Origin: Enterospora canceri
Taxonomy: Eukaryota > Microsporidia > Enterocytozoonidae
Length of the DNA: 64,000 nucleotides
Reading direction: 5' to 3'
NCBI GenBank assembly: GCA_002087915.1
Contig: LWDP01000002.1
Coordinates: forward strand, 1-64,000
The translations under genes and the position numbers were made by a program. The stretch's first letter is position 1; each line of letters begins with the position of its first letter. Shown piece by piece: positions 45,635 to 55,371 of the stretch. The notes beneath the pieces are model-generated. The model saw only the letters and a list, made by a program, of their open reading frames with translations. It made no database searches and was not told the origin of the DNA.

Positions 45635-46150
45635 ATGGCTGTCAAAATATCACGTGGATTTGTGAAGAGATTCATGAAGGCACTGTTTACGCTAGTGCTC
45701 TGGTTCCTATCCATTCCAAAGCGGGCTGTAGAAAAGAGTTTTCCTTGTGGGATTACACTGCTTGGTCCAGATAACATCCATGTCATTGAGGAAGGAGACT
45801 GGATAATCGTATTCAACAAGCCATCAGCAATAAAATGCAAGGATTTGTTGGAGCATAAAATTGGTCTGATTCAGGTGAGTGATTTGGAGAAGGCGAAATT
45901 GGCTGCCTTGTTTCAGCCACGAGAGTATTCAGAAATAATCCACTACAAAAATGGAAGAATATCAAGCAAGCACGGAAACAGGGCCAAGTTGAGTGAGGTG
46001 TCGTATGCAACTGCATTTGATCACTACGTCTTCTTCAGGCTCAAGGACGTCCAGAAGGCATTCCTCAGCATCAATGGCCTGAAGAACATCATGATCAGTG
46101 TCAAGGGCATTGTAGAGGATTTGATCAACAATGAGATTCTCATTGTCTGA
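45635..46150 (+). CDS. Unknown protein with N-terminal membrane helix (171 residues)
   Basis: The ATG follows TTTGCCCATAGA. A basic N-terminus (KISRGFVKRFMK) leads into one hydrophobic helix (about 16-26), then a mixed alpha/beta domain with no recognised motif. The orientation rule predicts a cytosolic N-terminus. It converges on the next gene with four bases between stops. Confidence 0.6.
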   Translation: MAVKISRGFVKRFMKALFTLVLWFLSIPKRAVEKSFPCGITLLGPDNIHVIEEGDWIIVFNKPSAIKCKDLLEHKIGLIQVSDLEKAKLAALFQPREYSEIIHYKNGRISSKHGNRAKLSEVSYATAFDHYVFFRLKDVQKAFLSINGLKNIMISVKGIVEDLINNEILIV

Positions 46151-46154
46151 TTCA

Positions 46155-47810
46155 TCATTCGTAGAGTTTCTTGACTTCCTTGTACAAATTGCTGTCACAT
46201 GGCTTGTTTTCAAAGATGCATTCAAGACACTCCATTCCTTGATCAGAAACCCAAATTGCCTTATCAAAGAGACTCTTTGTCTGTTTGAAGAACTTTCTGA
46301 AATCAAGATAGTCGCACGAATCAAATCGATAGACCAGGATCACACGGTCTGTGAAGTATTCATCAATGGTATCACCAAATGCACCAGATACCTCATCGTA
46401 TTTGATACACACCTTGTAATCTTCAAGATACTTCGATGTTTTAAGCAGAAATGTTCTCTTGTTTTCTGGTGTAACGTACATGAATGAGCCAAGTTCCTTG
46501 ATGCAGCATTTGGCATCACTTTTTGTTAAATCACAAATCAGGCTCAAAACACCTCTGTTGAAACTGGTGAGTTCATTGATTGAATTTCCAAGAACGTTGT
46601 AGTTCGCCAATGTGTTGTAGTTGCATTTCACATCCAATTCCTCAGCAGCTAGAAAGTCCTTGAATTCCTCAATTTCACTAAAAATGAGACAAATGGCCTG
46701 AATTTCTTCTCTACTGATATAATTCAACTCACTTAGAAATTCCTTAGTATGCAGAATGATCAATCTGATCACGTCTTGGACATCCATACTGTGATTTAGG
46801 TACAGATATGATGCAATAAATGATATATTCTCCTTGATCAGCAGTCTATATTCTGTAAACCACTGCAAATAACTAGATTCATGAATTGTATCTAATCTGC
46901 TATGGATGTAGAGCATCTCTGTCTTTACAACGCCACTCTTTATAAATTTGTCAGGTAGATCTGTGCTGTATTCATTTTTGACTGTTTCTTTGAACCTGAA
47001 AAATGCTTTAGCAAATCCAAGAACAAATGTTCTGTTTCTGGTCAGCAACAATCTATTGAATGTTTTGGTGATTAATGAATCCGTAATTTTGATCAAAAGT
47101 GATGCCATCGCCGTAGAACTCTCCCTTGCCTCGCAGTACAGTTCCATTTGATCACTGGTTTCCTTGACTTCTTTCAGCAGAAAAGTGAATTGCCACTCTG
47201 GTCTATCGAGTCTACTGGTCTCCTTGTTCGATAGGAAGTGGAACATGAACTTGTTTTGGATTCTTTTGAAGCAAAAGTCCACAAAAAGTGGCTGCTTGAA
47301 GTAGTCCTCCAGCCTCACCAAAAATGACAGATTGTGCATTGCATCTGCGATATTCTCTGATTTCAGTGACTCAAACACATCCTTGATCATGCCATCAATT
47401 GTTTTATCAACAAACTCATTTGCCTTGTGCTTCAAATTCGGAAATTTGTCTAAATTCATTGCATAAAACCTGTCTAATTCCCTAAACAGCCCCAAATTCA
47501 TCCTGAAATCCAGGCTGTTAATTTCCATTTCCAATTCTCTAATTCTCCTGGTGTAATTCGTATGAAGAAACTCCTTTTGCTCATCTTTATAGGCCTCTAC
47601 GCTCCTCTTCAGATCCTGATACTCCACCTGTTTCTCCTTGTAGTCTTTCTTCAGCATATTTGCTATTTTTGCAATTGCGTTGTATTTAATCACCTTCTCC
47701 TCCAACTTGTTGTCCAATTCCTCCTGTTTGAGCAATGCTGCTTCCTCCTCGCGTGTTGCCACGTCCAGCTCCTTCTCAACCTGCTTCTTTGTTCTGCTCT
47801 CAAAAAACAT
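46155..47810 (-). CDS. Putative vesicle-tethering subunit (RINT1/Tip20- or exocyst-like)
   Basis: A 551-residue helical protein. An N-terminal coiled coil (about 5-100) is followed by helical bundles, a typical CATCHR-family layout. The middle has an aromatic-rich stretch (YLQWFTEYRLLIKENISFIA) reminiscent of RINT1/Tip20 of the Dsl1 ER-tethering complex. The call is tentative; exocyst Sec6/Sec15-type or COG subunits are alternatives. The start follows ACCCATAA. It is divergent from the next gene. Confidence 0.4.
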   Translation of the reverse strand: MFFESRTKKQVEKELDVATREEEAALLKQEELDNKLEEKVIKYNAIAKIANMLKKDYKEKQVEYQDLKRSVEAYKDEQKEFLHTNYTRRIRELEMEINSLDFRMNLGLFRELDRFYAMNLDKFPNLKHKANEFVDKTIDGMIKDVFESLKSENIADAMHNLSFLVRLEDYFKQPLFVDFCFKRIQNKFMFHFLSNKETSRLDRPEWQFTFLLKEVKETSDQMELYCEARESSTAMASLLIKITDSLITKTFNRLLLTRNRTFVLGFAKAFFRFKETVKNEYSTDLPDKFIKSGVVKTEMLYIHSRLDTIHESSYLQWFTEYRLLIKENISFIASYLYLNHSMDVQDVIRLIILHTKEFLSELNYISREEIQAICLIFSEIEEFKDFLAAEELDVKCNYNTLANYNVLGNSINELTSFNRGVLSLICDLTKSDAKCCIKELGSFMYVTPENKRTFLLKTSKYLEDYKVCIKYDEVSGAFGDTIDEYFTDRVILVYRFDSCDYLDFRKFFKQTKSLFDKAIWVSDQGMECLECIFENKPCDSNLYKEVKKLYE

Positions 47811-47914
47811 TTATGGGTTCATTGCACCTGTTTTACCGTGATTGTCTCATCCAACACCTTCAACTTCTCTGCCTGAATATTTCAGCTCTTTTAAAAAATG
47901 AAAATTCTAGGCCC

Positions 47915-48310
47915 ATGCCAAATCCATCAAATATTTCCAAAGAGACACTCTTCAATGATCTACCAGAAGAGATCAAGAAGCAGATTATTGAACTAAGGAA
48001 TGCAAGCCAAGGCAAATTCACATTCCCAATGTCACACCCACTGAAGGCATCTTCAAATGCAGCCATTCCAAATTGTAATAAAATGCAAGAGATGTTCGTG
48101 GAAATAGTGAGGATGACGAATGAGCTCTCAGACAACACGTCAATTGAAAAGAACTTCCTTTTGGAAACCAAGGAGTTCAGTAGATTCAGAGATCTGTACA
48201 GAAACAACATAAACAACAAGGACGTCCTGAATGAATTCAACAAAACAGTCGCAATGTTGGAGACGAAATACACCGAGATATCAAGGAGACTGAAGAAGAA
48301 AACAATTTGA
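47915..48310 (+). CDS. Helical protein, perhaps a Nup58/Nup49-type nucleoporin core
   Basis: A 131-residue protein. ATG after CTAGGCCC. LFNDLPEEIKKQIIELRN resembles the short segment that opens the helical core of FG nucleoporins such as Nup58/Nup49. The rest is two long helices (FRDLYRNNINNKDVLNEFNK and MLETKYTEISRRLKKK). FG repeats are absent. Identity is weak. A frame extending upstream to 47735 lacks a start signal. Confidence 0.4.
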   Translation: MPNPSNISKETLFNDLPEEIKKQIIELRNASQGKFTFPMSHPLKASSNAAIPNCNKMQEMFVEIVRMTNELSDNTSIEKNFLLETKEFSRFRDLYRNNINNKDVLNEFNKTVAMLETKYTEISRRLKKKTI

Positions 48311-48370
48311 CTGCCCTAACAATTTATTAATTGCTAGAGCGTGATTGATTCTCTTACATTGTGGTACAGT

Positions 48371-49120
48371 TCAACTGGAGAACCTGTCGTGTTTCTCCTT
48401 TCTGCTTCGAAATGTCGTAGATCCCGATTCAAAGGTGGTACCCCATGGTTCCAGTGATTTGACTGGCTCTCGCTTTCGCTTAAAGTTGCTTTTGATGTGG
48501 CGGATCATTTCAGGCAGTGTCTCAAACTTCGTGTGGGCTGTTTGGACTCTGCCTCCAAATTTGTTGTCAAATTTGGTTGGTTTCTTGGCTTCTTCTTTCA
48601 CCACTTCCTTCTTAGGTGTCTCTTCTGCCTTTTTTGCAACTTCCTTCTTGTTGACCAGGAATGACGTCACGAAGTTCCACATGCTCGAGGACTCCTTCGC
48701 CTTGGTCACATTCGCTTTGAGTGACTCCAGTTCCTGCTTCTTCAAGTCCTCCATTTTTTCAACTTCCTTTTCTACTGACGTCACTTCTTGTACTGGAACA
48801 GTAACATGATCCTCCTTCTCTACTGTCTTCGTGTTGGTCTCATTCTCCTTGTACAGCTCCTGTACGCGTTCCTTTGCTCTGAAATCCTTGATTTTCAGTA
48901 ATTTGTGCAACTCCTCCTGTGAGAACTTGTCTAATTTGCGTTCAATATGCGCATCAAATGATATTACGTCTTTCTTCTTGATAGTCATTTCTGCTATTGT
49001 CTTGAACGTGAACGTGCCTACTTTGACGTCCTTCAGATACAATTCATCCTGTGTGTATCCCACCAGCTCCCCCTCTACAACTCCTACGTATTTTGCTCGT
49101 AATACGACATTCGTCATCAT
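48371..49120 (-). CDS. Possible Lsm14/Scd6-like RNA-binding protein
   Basis: A 249-residue protein. The first 60 residues fit an Lsm fold of the Lsm14 kind (VVLRAKYVGVVEGELVGY, LYLKDVKVGTFTF, KKDVISFDAHIERKL). A long charged linker follows (about 70-185, Lys/Glu/Val-rich), then a C-terminal FDNKFGG and a basic Arg/Lys region that could stand for the FDF/TFG boxes. Lsm14 proteins repress translation in P-bodies. The homology is suggestive only. Start follows TTGCCCCA. Confidence 0.4.
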   Translation of the reverse strand: MMTNVVLRAKYVGVVEGELVGYTQDELYLKDVKVGTFTFKTIAEMTIKKKDVISFDAHIERKLDKFSQEELHKLLKIKDFRAKERVQELYKENETNTKTVEKEDHVTVPVQEVTSVEKEVEKMEDLKKQELESLKANVTKAKESSSMWNFVTSFLVNKKEVAKKAEETPKKEVVKEEAKKPTKFDNKFGGRVQTAHTKFETLPEMIRHIKSNFKRKREPVKSLEPWGTTFESGSTTFRSRKEKHDRFSS

Positions 49121-49162
49121 TGGGGCAATTAAAAAATATTTTAAAGAATTTGTTTACCCGTT

Positions 49163-50029
49163 TTATGTCTTCAAATTGTAAATGAATTCTATCAGTCTCT
49201 CTTTGAATGCCTCCTTCTCTTCTGTTTCTCTATATTTCTTCTCAATCTGCTTGAATAATGCTGTTTCCTCCATTACAAACTGTCCAATATCCAGCATCTG
49301 ATTTACAATAAACAATTTGAATTCAGAATTCATCATTGATTCAATACCAGTTGCAAAGTCAGGATGATCAGGTAAATCACTAGAATTGATTTCTTTGGCG
49401 TATTTGATGTAGAATAACATGGATTCGAAGTACTTATATGACAAATATGAGTCATCGTAACATATGAATTGAGGTAGAACTGGTCTGATGTTGTTGGCAA
49501 CCACGTAACAAGGGAGTGCTTGTATCTGATTAGCGTAACTTAAATTCGTATTGGAAATAACCTGTATCATTCTTTGAAGTGCATCATTTGTCAGCTTCAA
49601 GTTTGTCTCATTTCCGTAGATATCAGCCAGACAGACTCTTCTTAATACAGCCAGAATCAGGCCATCGTAAAAGTCGCCTTGTCCCATACAATTTGTTACC
49701 AGGTCAAATAGAACAATGTGATTGATGTATTTTGTTTCTCTATTCATCAAATAGTAGCAGATACACATGAATTTCAGTTTGTTTTCATCAGTATCCAGCA
49801 TTCGTATGGATTTGCTGACCTTTTGCAACTTTAATTCAAGTGCCTGATTTGGTATTCTGTTTGGTGAGGCGGAAAACACAATGAGCTTAGACCAGTCATC
49901 TACAGTCTCATAGACAATATTGCTATGTTTAAGAGCGTTGATCAGTTGTGCGTGCAATAAGTGAAATACTAATGGCTGGTCATATGCCTTTTTTAGGAGC
50001 AGAATGATTTTCTTTACTTTTGGTGTCAT
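49163..50029 (-). CDS. Helical protein of unknown function (288 residues)
   Basis: The ATG at 50029 follows ATGCCCAGT, as in several neighbours; an ATG three codons upstream is the alternative. It is soluble, mostly helical, with several Tyr and Cys residues and a charged coiled end (KYRETEEKEAFKERL). No family is recognised. It lies head-to-tail behind the condensin gene with a gap of about 20 bases. Confidence 0.65.
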   Translation of the reverse strand: MTPKVKKIILLLKKAYDQPLVFHLLHAQLINALKHSNIVYETVDDWSKLIVFSASPNRIPNQALELKLQKVSKSIRMLDTDENKLKFMCICYYLMNRETKYINHIVLFDLVTNCMGQGDFYDGLILAVLRRVCLADIYGNETNLKLTNDALQRMIQVISNTNLSYANQIQALPCYVVANNIRPVLPQFICYDDSYLSYKYFESMLFYIKYAKEINSSDLPDHPDFATGIESMMNSEFKLFIVNQMLDIGQFVMEETALFKQIEKKYRETEEKEAFKERLIEFIYNLKT

Positions 50030-50049
50030 ACTGGGCATAAAATATCAAG

Positions 50050-52116
50050 TTATTCAAATATCTCCAATATCCTGCTGTATATCTCTTTAAACTGTTCCTG
50101 TGCATCTTTTTGGAGTATTTCGAGCAAGTCTCGCATTCTTGTTTGAATCATCTTAACCTGGTCTTCAGGCCATGTTTTCCTAACATTAATCATACTCAGT
50201 GATTTGAATAAATACTTGTAGCACTCTATACTCTCATTATTGGTGATCATGTACTCCACAATGCTGTAATAAAACTCACAATAGAGCATATCAGCATCCT
50301 TTTCTACATTATTTGCAAACCAGAACAAAACCTGTTCTATGAATGCCGTACTATTGAGCAGTGCGTCTGTGTCTAAGAATGTGCATGCAAATGACTTCAA
50401 CTTCTCCGTATTATTCCTGAAATACTCAAATGCAAAGCAGTTCAGAAATGTTTCAATTTCATCATTTTTGATTGTATAAATCGCATTCACCAGAATTCCA
50501 AGGTATTGATCCAACAATTCATCTTTTTCTATCTTCCCACATAGAATTAGCTTAGATGTGTACACCATCATCATTCCATCCCTCTCATTCATTTTATCAG
50601 TCACTATACTCTCAATTTCCTGAAAATCAATAATGCCCTTCAATACCAAATCAATCAATCCATCATATTCTCCATTATGCAATGACATCTCTTTATATGC
50701 TTCTACAACTTCCCTATTCACTATATTTCCATAGAATAAATAATTGAACAGAATTCCTTTTGATTTTTCCACGTCTTTTCTAGCAATTTCCTTAAGAATC
50801 GCCTTTGTAAAGCATTTTGATAGATTTCTTCCTTTTTTGAGTATTTTCTCACTGACTGTAATCAGGAACTCTGTTTCTCTTGTTCTCTGGATCAGTGCAC
50901 CAAATATCAGTTCCTTTTCGTTGTAACAGACTCTGTCAATCAGTACAACACACTCTTCAATCAACAAATCACTCCCTATCTTATCCAAGTTATTGAAGAA
51001 TTTCTTGACAATCGAAATTATCAGGTTCCTTAGACTGTCTTCAAAGATGTCGTAGAATTCTAGAAACTTAAACAGCTTCTGAACCACAATCAATTCGTTC
51101 TCTATTCCATCTGTTGACTCATTTAGCAGCACCTTTGCTTTCTCATAAAACACATTCAGAAATTCGTACAAATCCATGAGATTCAATGCATCTCTTCCTT
51201 CTGTTTCCTCTATGAATTTGTAGAATATGTACAGGAAACTCACATATTTCTTGTCAAACTTATCCAAGACGAATTCTCTTTCATCCATTCGCATCAGATA
51301 CATCTTCACCACCTCCTCAAACTCCTTCTCTTCGCAATAAAAATAATCAATGAACTCAAACATCGTCATTTCAGTCATAAATGCCAGAAAATGCTTCTGT
51401 GCATCGAATTCTTTCTCAACGAATGCTCGTTTCAACAGAAATATCCTCTTTCTTAGTTCCATCTCCTTCAGGTTGAATTTGTGATAGTGTTTCGTCCAGA
51501 AGTGCTCCCTGATTTTTCTATCTGTGTCAATTGCTCTTTCCAGTATCGCATTCTGTGTGAGCTCATTCAACTCAATATTCTCGAATACCAATCTACGCAA
51601 ATCCTTACTGGTATCGTATCTCATCACATCCTTAAGCAGATCTGGTACATCCGTATTCTCTTGAATCTGCCTAGCCTGATATTTCAAACAAATCTTGATT
51701 GCCTCTCTTCGAACACTCTTCTCCTTATCAAAGAGTCTCTCGCATATCTTATCCATCAATTCGATATCTAACAACTCATCAGGATTATTCTCTACAATGA
51801 TATTGATAATTTTCAAGGAGTGTCTTCTGGCATTAACACTCTTTGATGAAATGAACTGGTATAAATAGTTGATGTCAGAAAAGAGTGATTCAGCACCTTC
51901 TTCGTAGTAGATTCGCTGAAATAACTTCGTAATAAAGAGTGTTACCTTGGGCGGGAAAGTTGCTTTTTTATAGGCAAGTAGCTTGTTGAATATCTTCCAT
52001 AGCACTGTATCATCTTTATAATGTTCAAATACGAAGGTTAAGCTGCTTTTAAACTCTGCCACAGTACAGTTCTGTATTTTGTTGAATAATTCTACAAATT
52101 CAGATAGGTTTGTCAT
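50050..52116 (-). CDS. YCG1: Condensin HEAT subunit CAP-G (Ycg1/Cnd3)
   Basis: A 688-residue HEAT-repeat protein. The N-terminal part shows the CAP-G pattern: SVNARRHSLKIINIIVEN, KSVRREAIKICLKYQ, then RYDTSKDLRRLVFENIELN and ILERAIDTDRKIREHFW. CAP-G binds DNA with the kleisin Brn1 and promotes loop extrusion in mitosis. It is shorter than yeast Ycg1 (about 1000), typical of microsporidian reduction. Start follows ACCCTGA. The divergent coiled-coil gene begins 21 bases away. Confidence 0.8.
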   Translation of the reverse strand: MTNLSEFVELFNKIQNCTVAEFKSSLTFVFEHYKDDTVLWKIFNKLLAYKKATFPPKVTLFITKLFQRIYYEEGAESLFSDINYLYQFISSKSVNARRHSLKIINIIVENNPDELLDIELMDKICERLFDKEKSVRREAIKICLKYQARQIQENTDVPDLLKDVMRYDTSKDLRRLVFENIELNELTQNAILERAIDTDRKIREHFWTKHYHKFNLKEMELRKRIFLLKRAFVEKEFDAQKHFLAFMTEMTMFEFIDYFYCEEKEFEEVVKMYLMRMDEREFVLDKFDKKYVSFLYIFYKFIEETEGRDALNLMDLYEFLNVFYEKAKVLLNESTDGIENELIVVQKLFKFLEFYDIFEDSLRNLIISIVKKFFNNLDKIGSDLLIEECVVLIDRVCYNEKELIFGALIQRTRETEFLITVSEKILKKGRNLSKCFTKAILKEIARKDVEKSKGILFNYLFYGNIVNREVVEAYKEMSLHNGEYDGLIDLVLKGIIDFQEIESIVTDKMNERDGMMMVYTSKLILCGKIEKDELLDQYLGILVNAIYTIKNDEIETFLNCFAFEYFRNNTEKLKSFACTFLDTDALLNSTAFIEQVLFWFANNVEKDADMLYCEFYYSIVEYMITNNESIECYKYLFKSLSMINVRKTWPEDQVKMIQTRMRDLLEILQKDAQEQFKEIYSRILEIFE

Positions 52117-52137
52117 TCAGGGTAAAAGAACCCCAAA

Positions 52138-53838
52138 ATGAGAAAGATCCGAGTTAGAATGTACACGATAAGACAAGGATTAAAGAGAGTGGAGCATAGG
52201 GAAAGATGCAATGAGAATGTGAAGAATTGTAAGGAGAAAGAGGATGAGTTACCATATGATAAGATATTTGACAGGAATGATGGAGATGTTATGCATGTAA
52301 ATGAGCATGAAAACACTATCAAAAATGAACCAATTTCATTCGCATTTGAGGAAGAAACAAAACAAGAAGAAAGAAATTTGCCTGAAGAAAACACAGGGGT
52401 TGATGAGACCATTAAAAGTGTTGATTTGGAAAAAGAAGATGATGCTGTACTAGAACACAAAGAATTGATTGTTAATGAATCAGTGATAAAGCAGCCTGAG
52501 ACAATTCAGGTACCAAATGAGAGTGTTGTAGAGGAAGAGAGCATCAAGAGATTGAAAGTGTATGAAGTTGATCAAATCGTAGATTCATTTGTGCTTGACA
52601 AAGTGGATGATGAGAATGACGTGGTAGATGAAGAGTTGAAACTCAAAAATGAGATCAATAAAAATCAGGCACTGACTAATAAGTTGGAACACATAAAAGA
52701 TGTTATTACTGAAGCAAAGCACAATTTAGGAGATCTAAGCCTGGTCAAACTCAATAGCAGTATAAATCTACTCTATGAGAAATACTTGGCTGAAATTGAT
52801 AAACAAGAGAAGAAGCAAGCAGACTTCACCAAGCAACACGAACTGATACAAAAAGTCCATACAGAAGAACTAGAAAGAATAAACAACGAGAATACTACAA
52901 AAATCAATGAGATTGAAAGGAATCACCAGATCAATAATGAAGCAATCTGCGATGAATTCAAAAGGAAGGAAGAGATAAGTAGAAAAGAGGCTGAATCACT
53001 ACAAACTGAAGTCAAAAAGACGTATGAAGAGTTGTTACTGACCAAAGAAGCGATGAAGACAAAAGACAGAGAAATCAGTGAAATACAAAATGACCTGGAT
53101 GAAAAGAAGGGTGATATTGAAGATCTCAAGCTGGAAATACACGATTTAACAAAGCAAAATGCCATTAACTGTGACAACCTTGATTTCATCAAAAGTGAAA
53201 ATGACAGTCTCAAGAAGAAAGCTCAACACGCAATGAACCTGAAGAAGGAAGCAAAGAGCAGTTTGAGAGCACTGCGTGAGAAGGTCGAGGATGTTGACAT
53301 AGGGGAATTCAAGATGGCACTGTTGAGAATCCAAGAGGACGATTCAAGGCAGATAAAACAACTAAGACAAGAAAACGGTGATTTACAAATCAAGGTCAAA
53401 CAAATGACTAGTGAATGGTCCAAGGCATCTGAATCATTTGGTATCAAAATCAAACAGCTTGATGAACAAAACAAGGAGAACAATCTAAGCCTGGAAAAGA
53501 GAACGAATGAGTTGGAGCAAGAAGTGGTGAAACTACAGGAGGAAAACACGTCTCTAAGAATAGCCAATAACAACCTGAACAACGCAAAGAACGAGTTGAA
53601 AGAGGAATTCAACATCAAAATGGAGTATGTGACTGAGTTGGATTCAGCAATGGTTGAGTTACAAAAGAGTAACAAATATTATCAGGAGCAGCTGATCAAA
53701 TCAGACAAACTGATACAGGAACTGAAGAGCAACAAAATCAGCATTGACTTCTCAACTGAACTGGAAAAGATCAAAAGAAAACACAGCAAGGAAATTGCAT
53801 TGCTCAAGTTGCAGATTGAAGAGAATGAGAACAATTGA
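52138..53838 (+). CDS. Long coiled-coil protein (566 residues)
   Basis: The ATG follows GAACCCCAAA. A basic, then acidic disordered region (1-160, many Glu and Val) precedes a nearly continuous coiled coil from about 165 to 566 with heptads rich in Leu, Lys and Glu. Such proteins act as golgins, spindle-pole or kinetochore rods. No tail motif (GRIP, TM) is visible at the C-terminus, so the role is open. It converges on SRP19. Confidence 0.75.
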   Translation: MRKIRVRMYTIRQGLKRVEHRERCNENVKNCKEKEDELPYDKIFDRNDGDVMHVNEHENTIKNEPISFAFEEETKQEERNLPEENTGVDETIKSVDLEKEDDAVLEHKELIVNESVIKQPETIQVPNESVVEEESIKRLKVYEVDQIVDSFVLDKVDDENDVVDEELKLKNEINKNQALTNKLEHIKDVITEAKHNLGDLSLVKLNSSINLLYEKYLAEIDKQEKKQADFTKQHELIQKVHTEELERINNENTTKINEIERNHQINNEAICDEFKRKEEISRKEAESLQTEVKKTYEELLLTKEAMKTKDREISEIQNDLDEKKGDIEDLKLEIHDLTKQNAINCDNLDFIKSENDSLKKKAQHAMNLKKEAKSSLRALREKVEDVDIGEFKMALLRIQEDDSRQIKQLRQENGDLQIKVKQMTSEWSKASESFGIKIKQLDEQNKENNLSLEKRTNELEQEVVKLQEENTSLRIANNNLNNAKNELKEEFNIKMEYVTELDSAMVELQKSNKYYQEQLIKSDKLIQELKSNKISIDFSTELEKIKRKHSKEIALLKLQIEENENN

Positions 53839-53857
53839 ATGAATTTGGTACACCAAT

Positions 53858-54232
53858 TTATTTCTTGCCTTTCTTTTTTGACTTCTTCTTCGCTATTAGT
53901 CCCATGGTGTTCTTCACACTGCTACTTGATGCATTCTGCTTCTCTCTATGCTCCTTCATCTTCTCAGCCACACCAGCAACCAACTCCATTCTGCCTGTGC
54001 TTCTTTTTATTGTAAATCGCCCTGGATTCAGTACATCTCGTGGATGCTTCTTATTTGGCTCAAATGTGTATTCTGCCTTGCATGCTTCTAATGCCCTCCT
54101 GATCTCCTGCGTCTTAATGCTCTCTAAACAATGCCTCTTGTTGTACTTCCTGCCTTCTGTCTTTGATTTATTTAGCTCGAAATAGACTGGATAAAGCATG
54201 AAATAGTTCTCTTTGAGCATTTCTATTCCCAT
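53858..54232 (-). CDS. SRP19: Signal recognition particle 19 kDa protein (SRP19/Sec65)
   Basis: A 124-residue basic protein. LYPVYFELNKSKTEGRKYNK and DVLNPGRFTIKR are the SRP19 signatures, and the C-terminus is lysine-rich (KKKSKKKGKK). It binds SRP RNA helices 6 and 8 so that SRP54 can join. It implies a standard SRP in this species. The start follows ACCCTAATAATAAA. It is head-to-tail with eL20. Confidence 0.93.
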   Translation of the reverse strand: MGIEMLKENYFMLYPVYFELNKSKTEGRKYNKRHCLESIKTQEIRRALEACKAEYTFEPNKKHPRDVLNPGRFTIKRSTGRMELVAGVAEKMKEHREKQNASSSSVKNTMGLIAKKKSKKKGKK

Positions 54233-54280
54233 TTTATTATTAGGGTAAATAAATAGAATACCTGTTGGATACGATGGAAT

Positions 54281-54823
54281 TTAGTTGAAAATGTCAGTGT
54301 CAATTGGAACATACTTAGCACTGGTGTTTGGGATCTTCTTGAAGATTGGGAACTTCACTCCTTCTGCTGAATAAGTCAGACACTTTGCCTTGGTTGCTTC
54401 TTCCGCCTTAAACTCCTCAACTGTTGAGATGTAAATATCCTCATGTCTCACCTTGTGCCTTGATCCAAACTCCTGAAACATCGTGGAGACAGCACATGCC
54501 TTATTGACGTGCCTAATCTCCTTGTATGCATTCTGGAATCCAGTTCGTGTCCTATAGACAAATGTAATGCGATAGTTCTTGACTACGAAGTCACTTGCTT
54601 GCTTCACCTCTATGCATCTCAATACCACTGCATCTCTTCTCTTGATTTTGTACTGTTTGTTCAGCTGCTTGAAGTAGAGTGACTTGGCCACCACTGGGTT
54701 ACTGGCAAAGAGAGTCGACTCAAAGACAGTTGGAACTGGCTCCTCCTTCGATTGGATCTTTGAGCCACTGATTCTGTATTCCTTGACATTGATATTGAAG
54801 TAGTCGATCTTACTGAATTTCAT
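54281..54823 (-). CDS. RPL20: 60S ribosomal protein eL20 (L18a)
   Basis: A 180-residue protein of normal family length. EYRISGSKIQSKEEPVPTVF, SNPVVAKSLYFKQLNKQYKIK and RTRTGFQNAYKEIRHVNK are typical. It lies on the solvent side of the large subunit. The start directly follows TTTTACCCT. No intron. Confidence 0.95.
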   Translation of the reverse strand: MKFSKIDYFNINVKEYRISGSKIQSKEEPVPTVFESTLFASNPVVAKSLYFKQLNKQYKIKRRDAVVLRCIEVKQASDFVVKNYRITFVYRTRTGFQNAYKEIRHVNKACAVSTMFQEFGSRHKVRHEDIYISTVEEFKAEEATKAKCLTYSAEGVKFPIFKKIPNTSAKYVPIDTDIFN

Positions 54824-54843
54824 AGGGTAAAATTTGTGAAAAT

Positions 54844-55350
54844 TTACTTGTTGAGTGTGAAGGAGTTCTTGACGCTCTTAGCTGCCTTGTTGAGCATCGA
54901 GGCAAGTCCCTTGTTGACTTTGATTCCACCAATGCTCTCAAATGTGCGTTTAGGAAGTTTTTTGTGTAACACATCCAGGTTATCCTCAAGAATGATTCCG
55001 TTGAAGACGAATTCGTTGAACAGGAAGATTATCATGTCGTATTTGGTTTCAACTCGCTCAACAGTCCAACCATTCTTCATTATTTTGTCTAATTCAGCAA
55101 CCAGCGTGTTGAATGAATCCTTAACAAATATTTCATTGCTTTCCTTGTTTGCTAGCAGAATAACATGAATGTTCAATGGGCCATTTGTTTGTTTAGTTTC
55201 ACAGAAGAGCACCTGATCATTCACAAGGGCCACACTGTCGTACACGTGTTTGAATAACTCATTTCTATCAACATTTCCGAAGTTTAGGTCGTAGAATACA
55301 CGTTTTGATGAGTCAAGAATTCCAAGATACGAAACATCCTTGAGATCCAT
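54844..55350 (-). CDS. RET3: Coatomer subunit zeta (zeta-COP/Ret3)
   Basis: A 168-residue small longin/adaptor subunit of the COPI coat. YLGILDSSKRVFYDLNF gives the first strand pair, and the diagnostic segment FNEFVFNGIILEDNLDVLHK corresponds to the D-E-x-x-D-G-G-I-I-L-E block of zeta-COP. The C-terminal helix (SMLNKAAKSVKNSFTL) also fits. COPI retrieves Golgi membrane to the ER, alongside Rer1 encoded nearby. Start follows CAACCC. Confidence 0.82.
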   Translation of the reverse strand: MDLKDVSYLGILDSSKRVFYDLNFGNVDRNELFKHVYDSVALVNDQVLFCETKQTNGPLNIHVILLANKESNEIFVKDSFNTLVAELDKIMKNGWTVERVETKYDMIIFLFNEFVFNGIILEDNLDVLHKKLPKRTFESIGGIKVNKGLASMLNKAAKSVKNSFTLNK

Positions 55351-55371
55351 GGGTTGAATTTACGAAATATT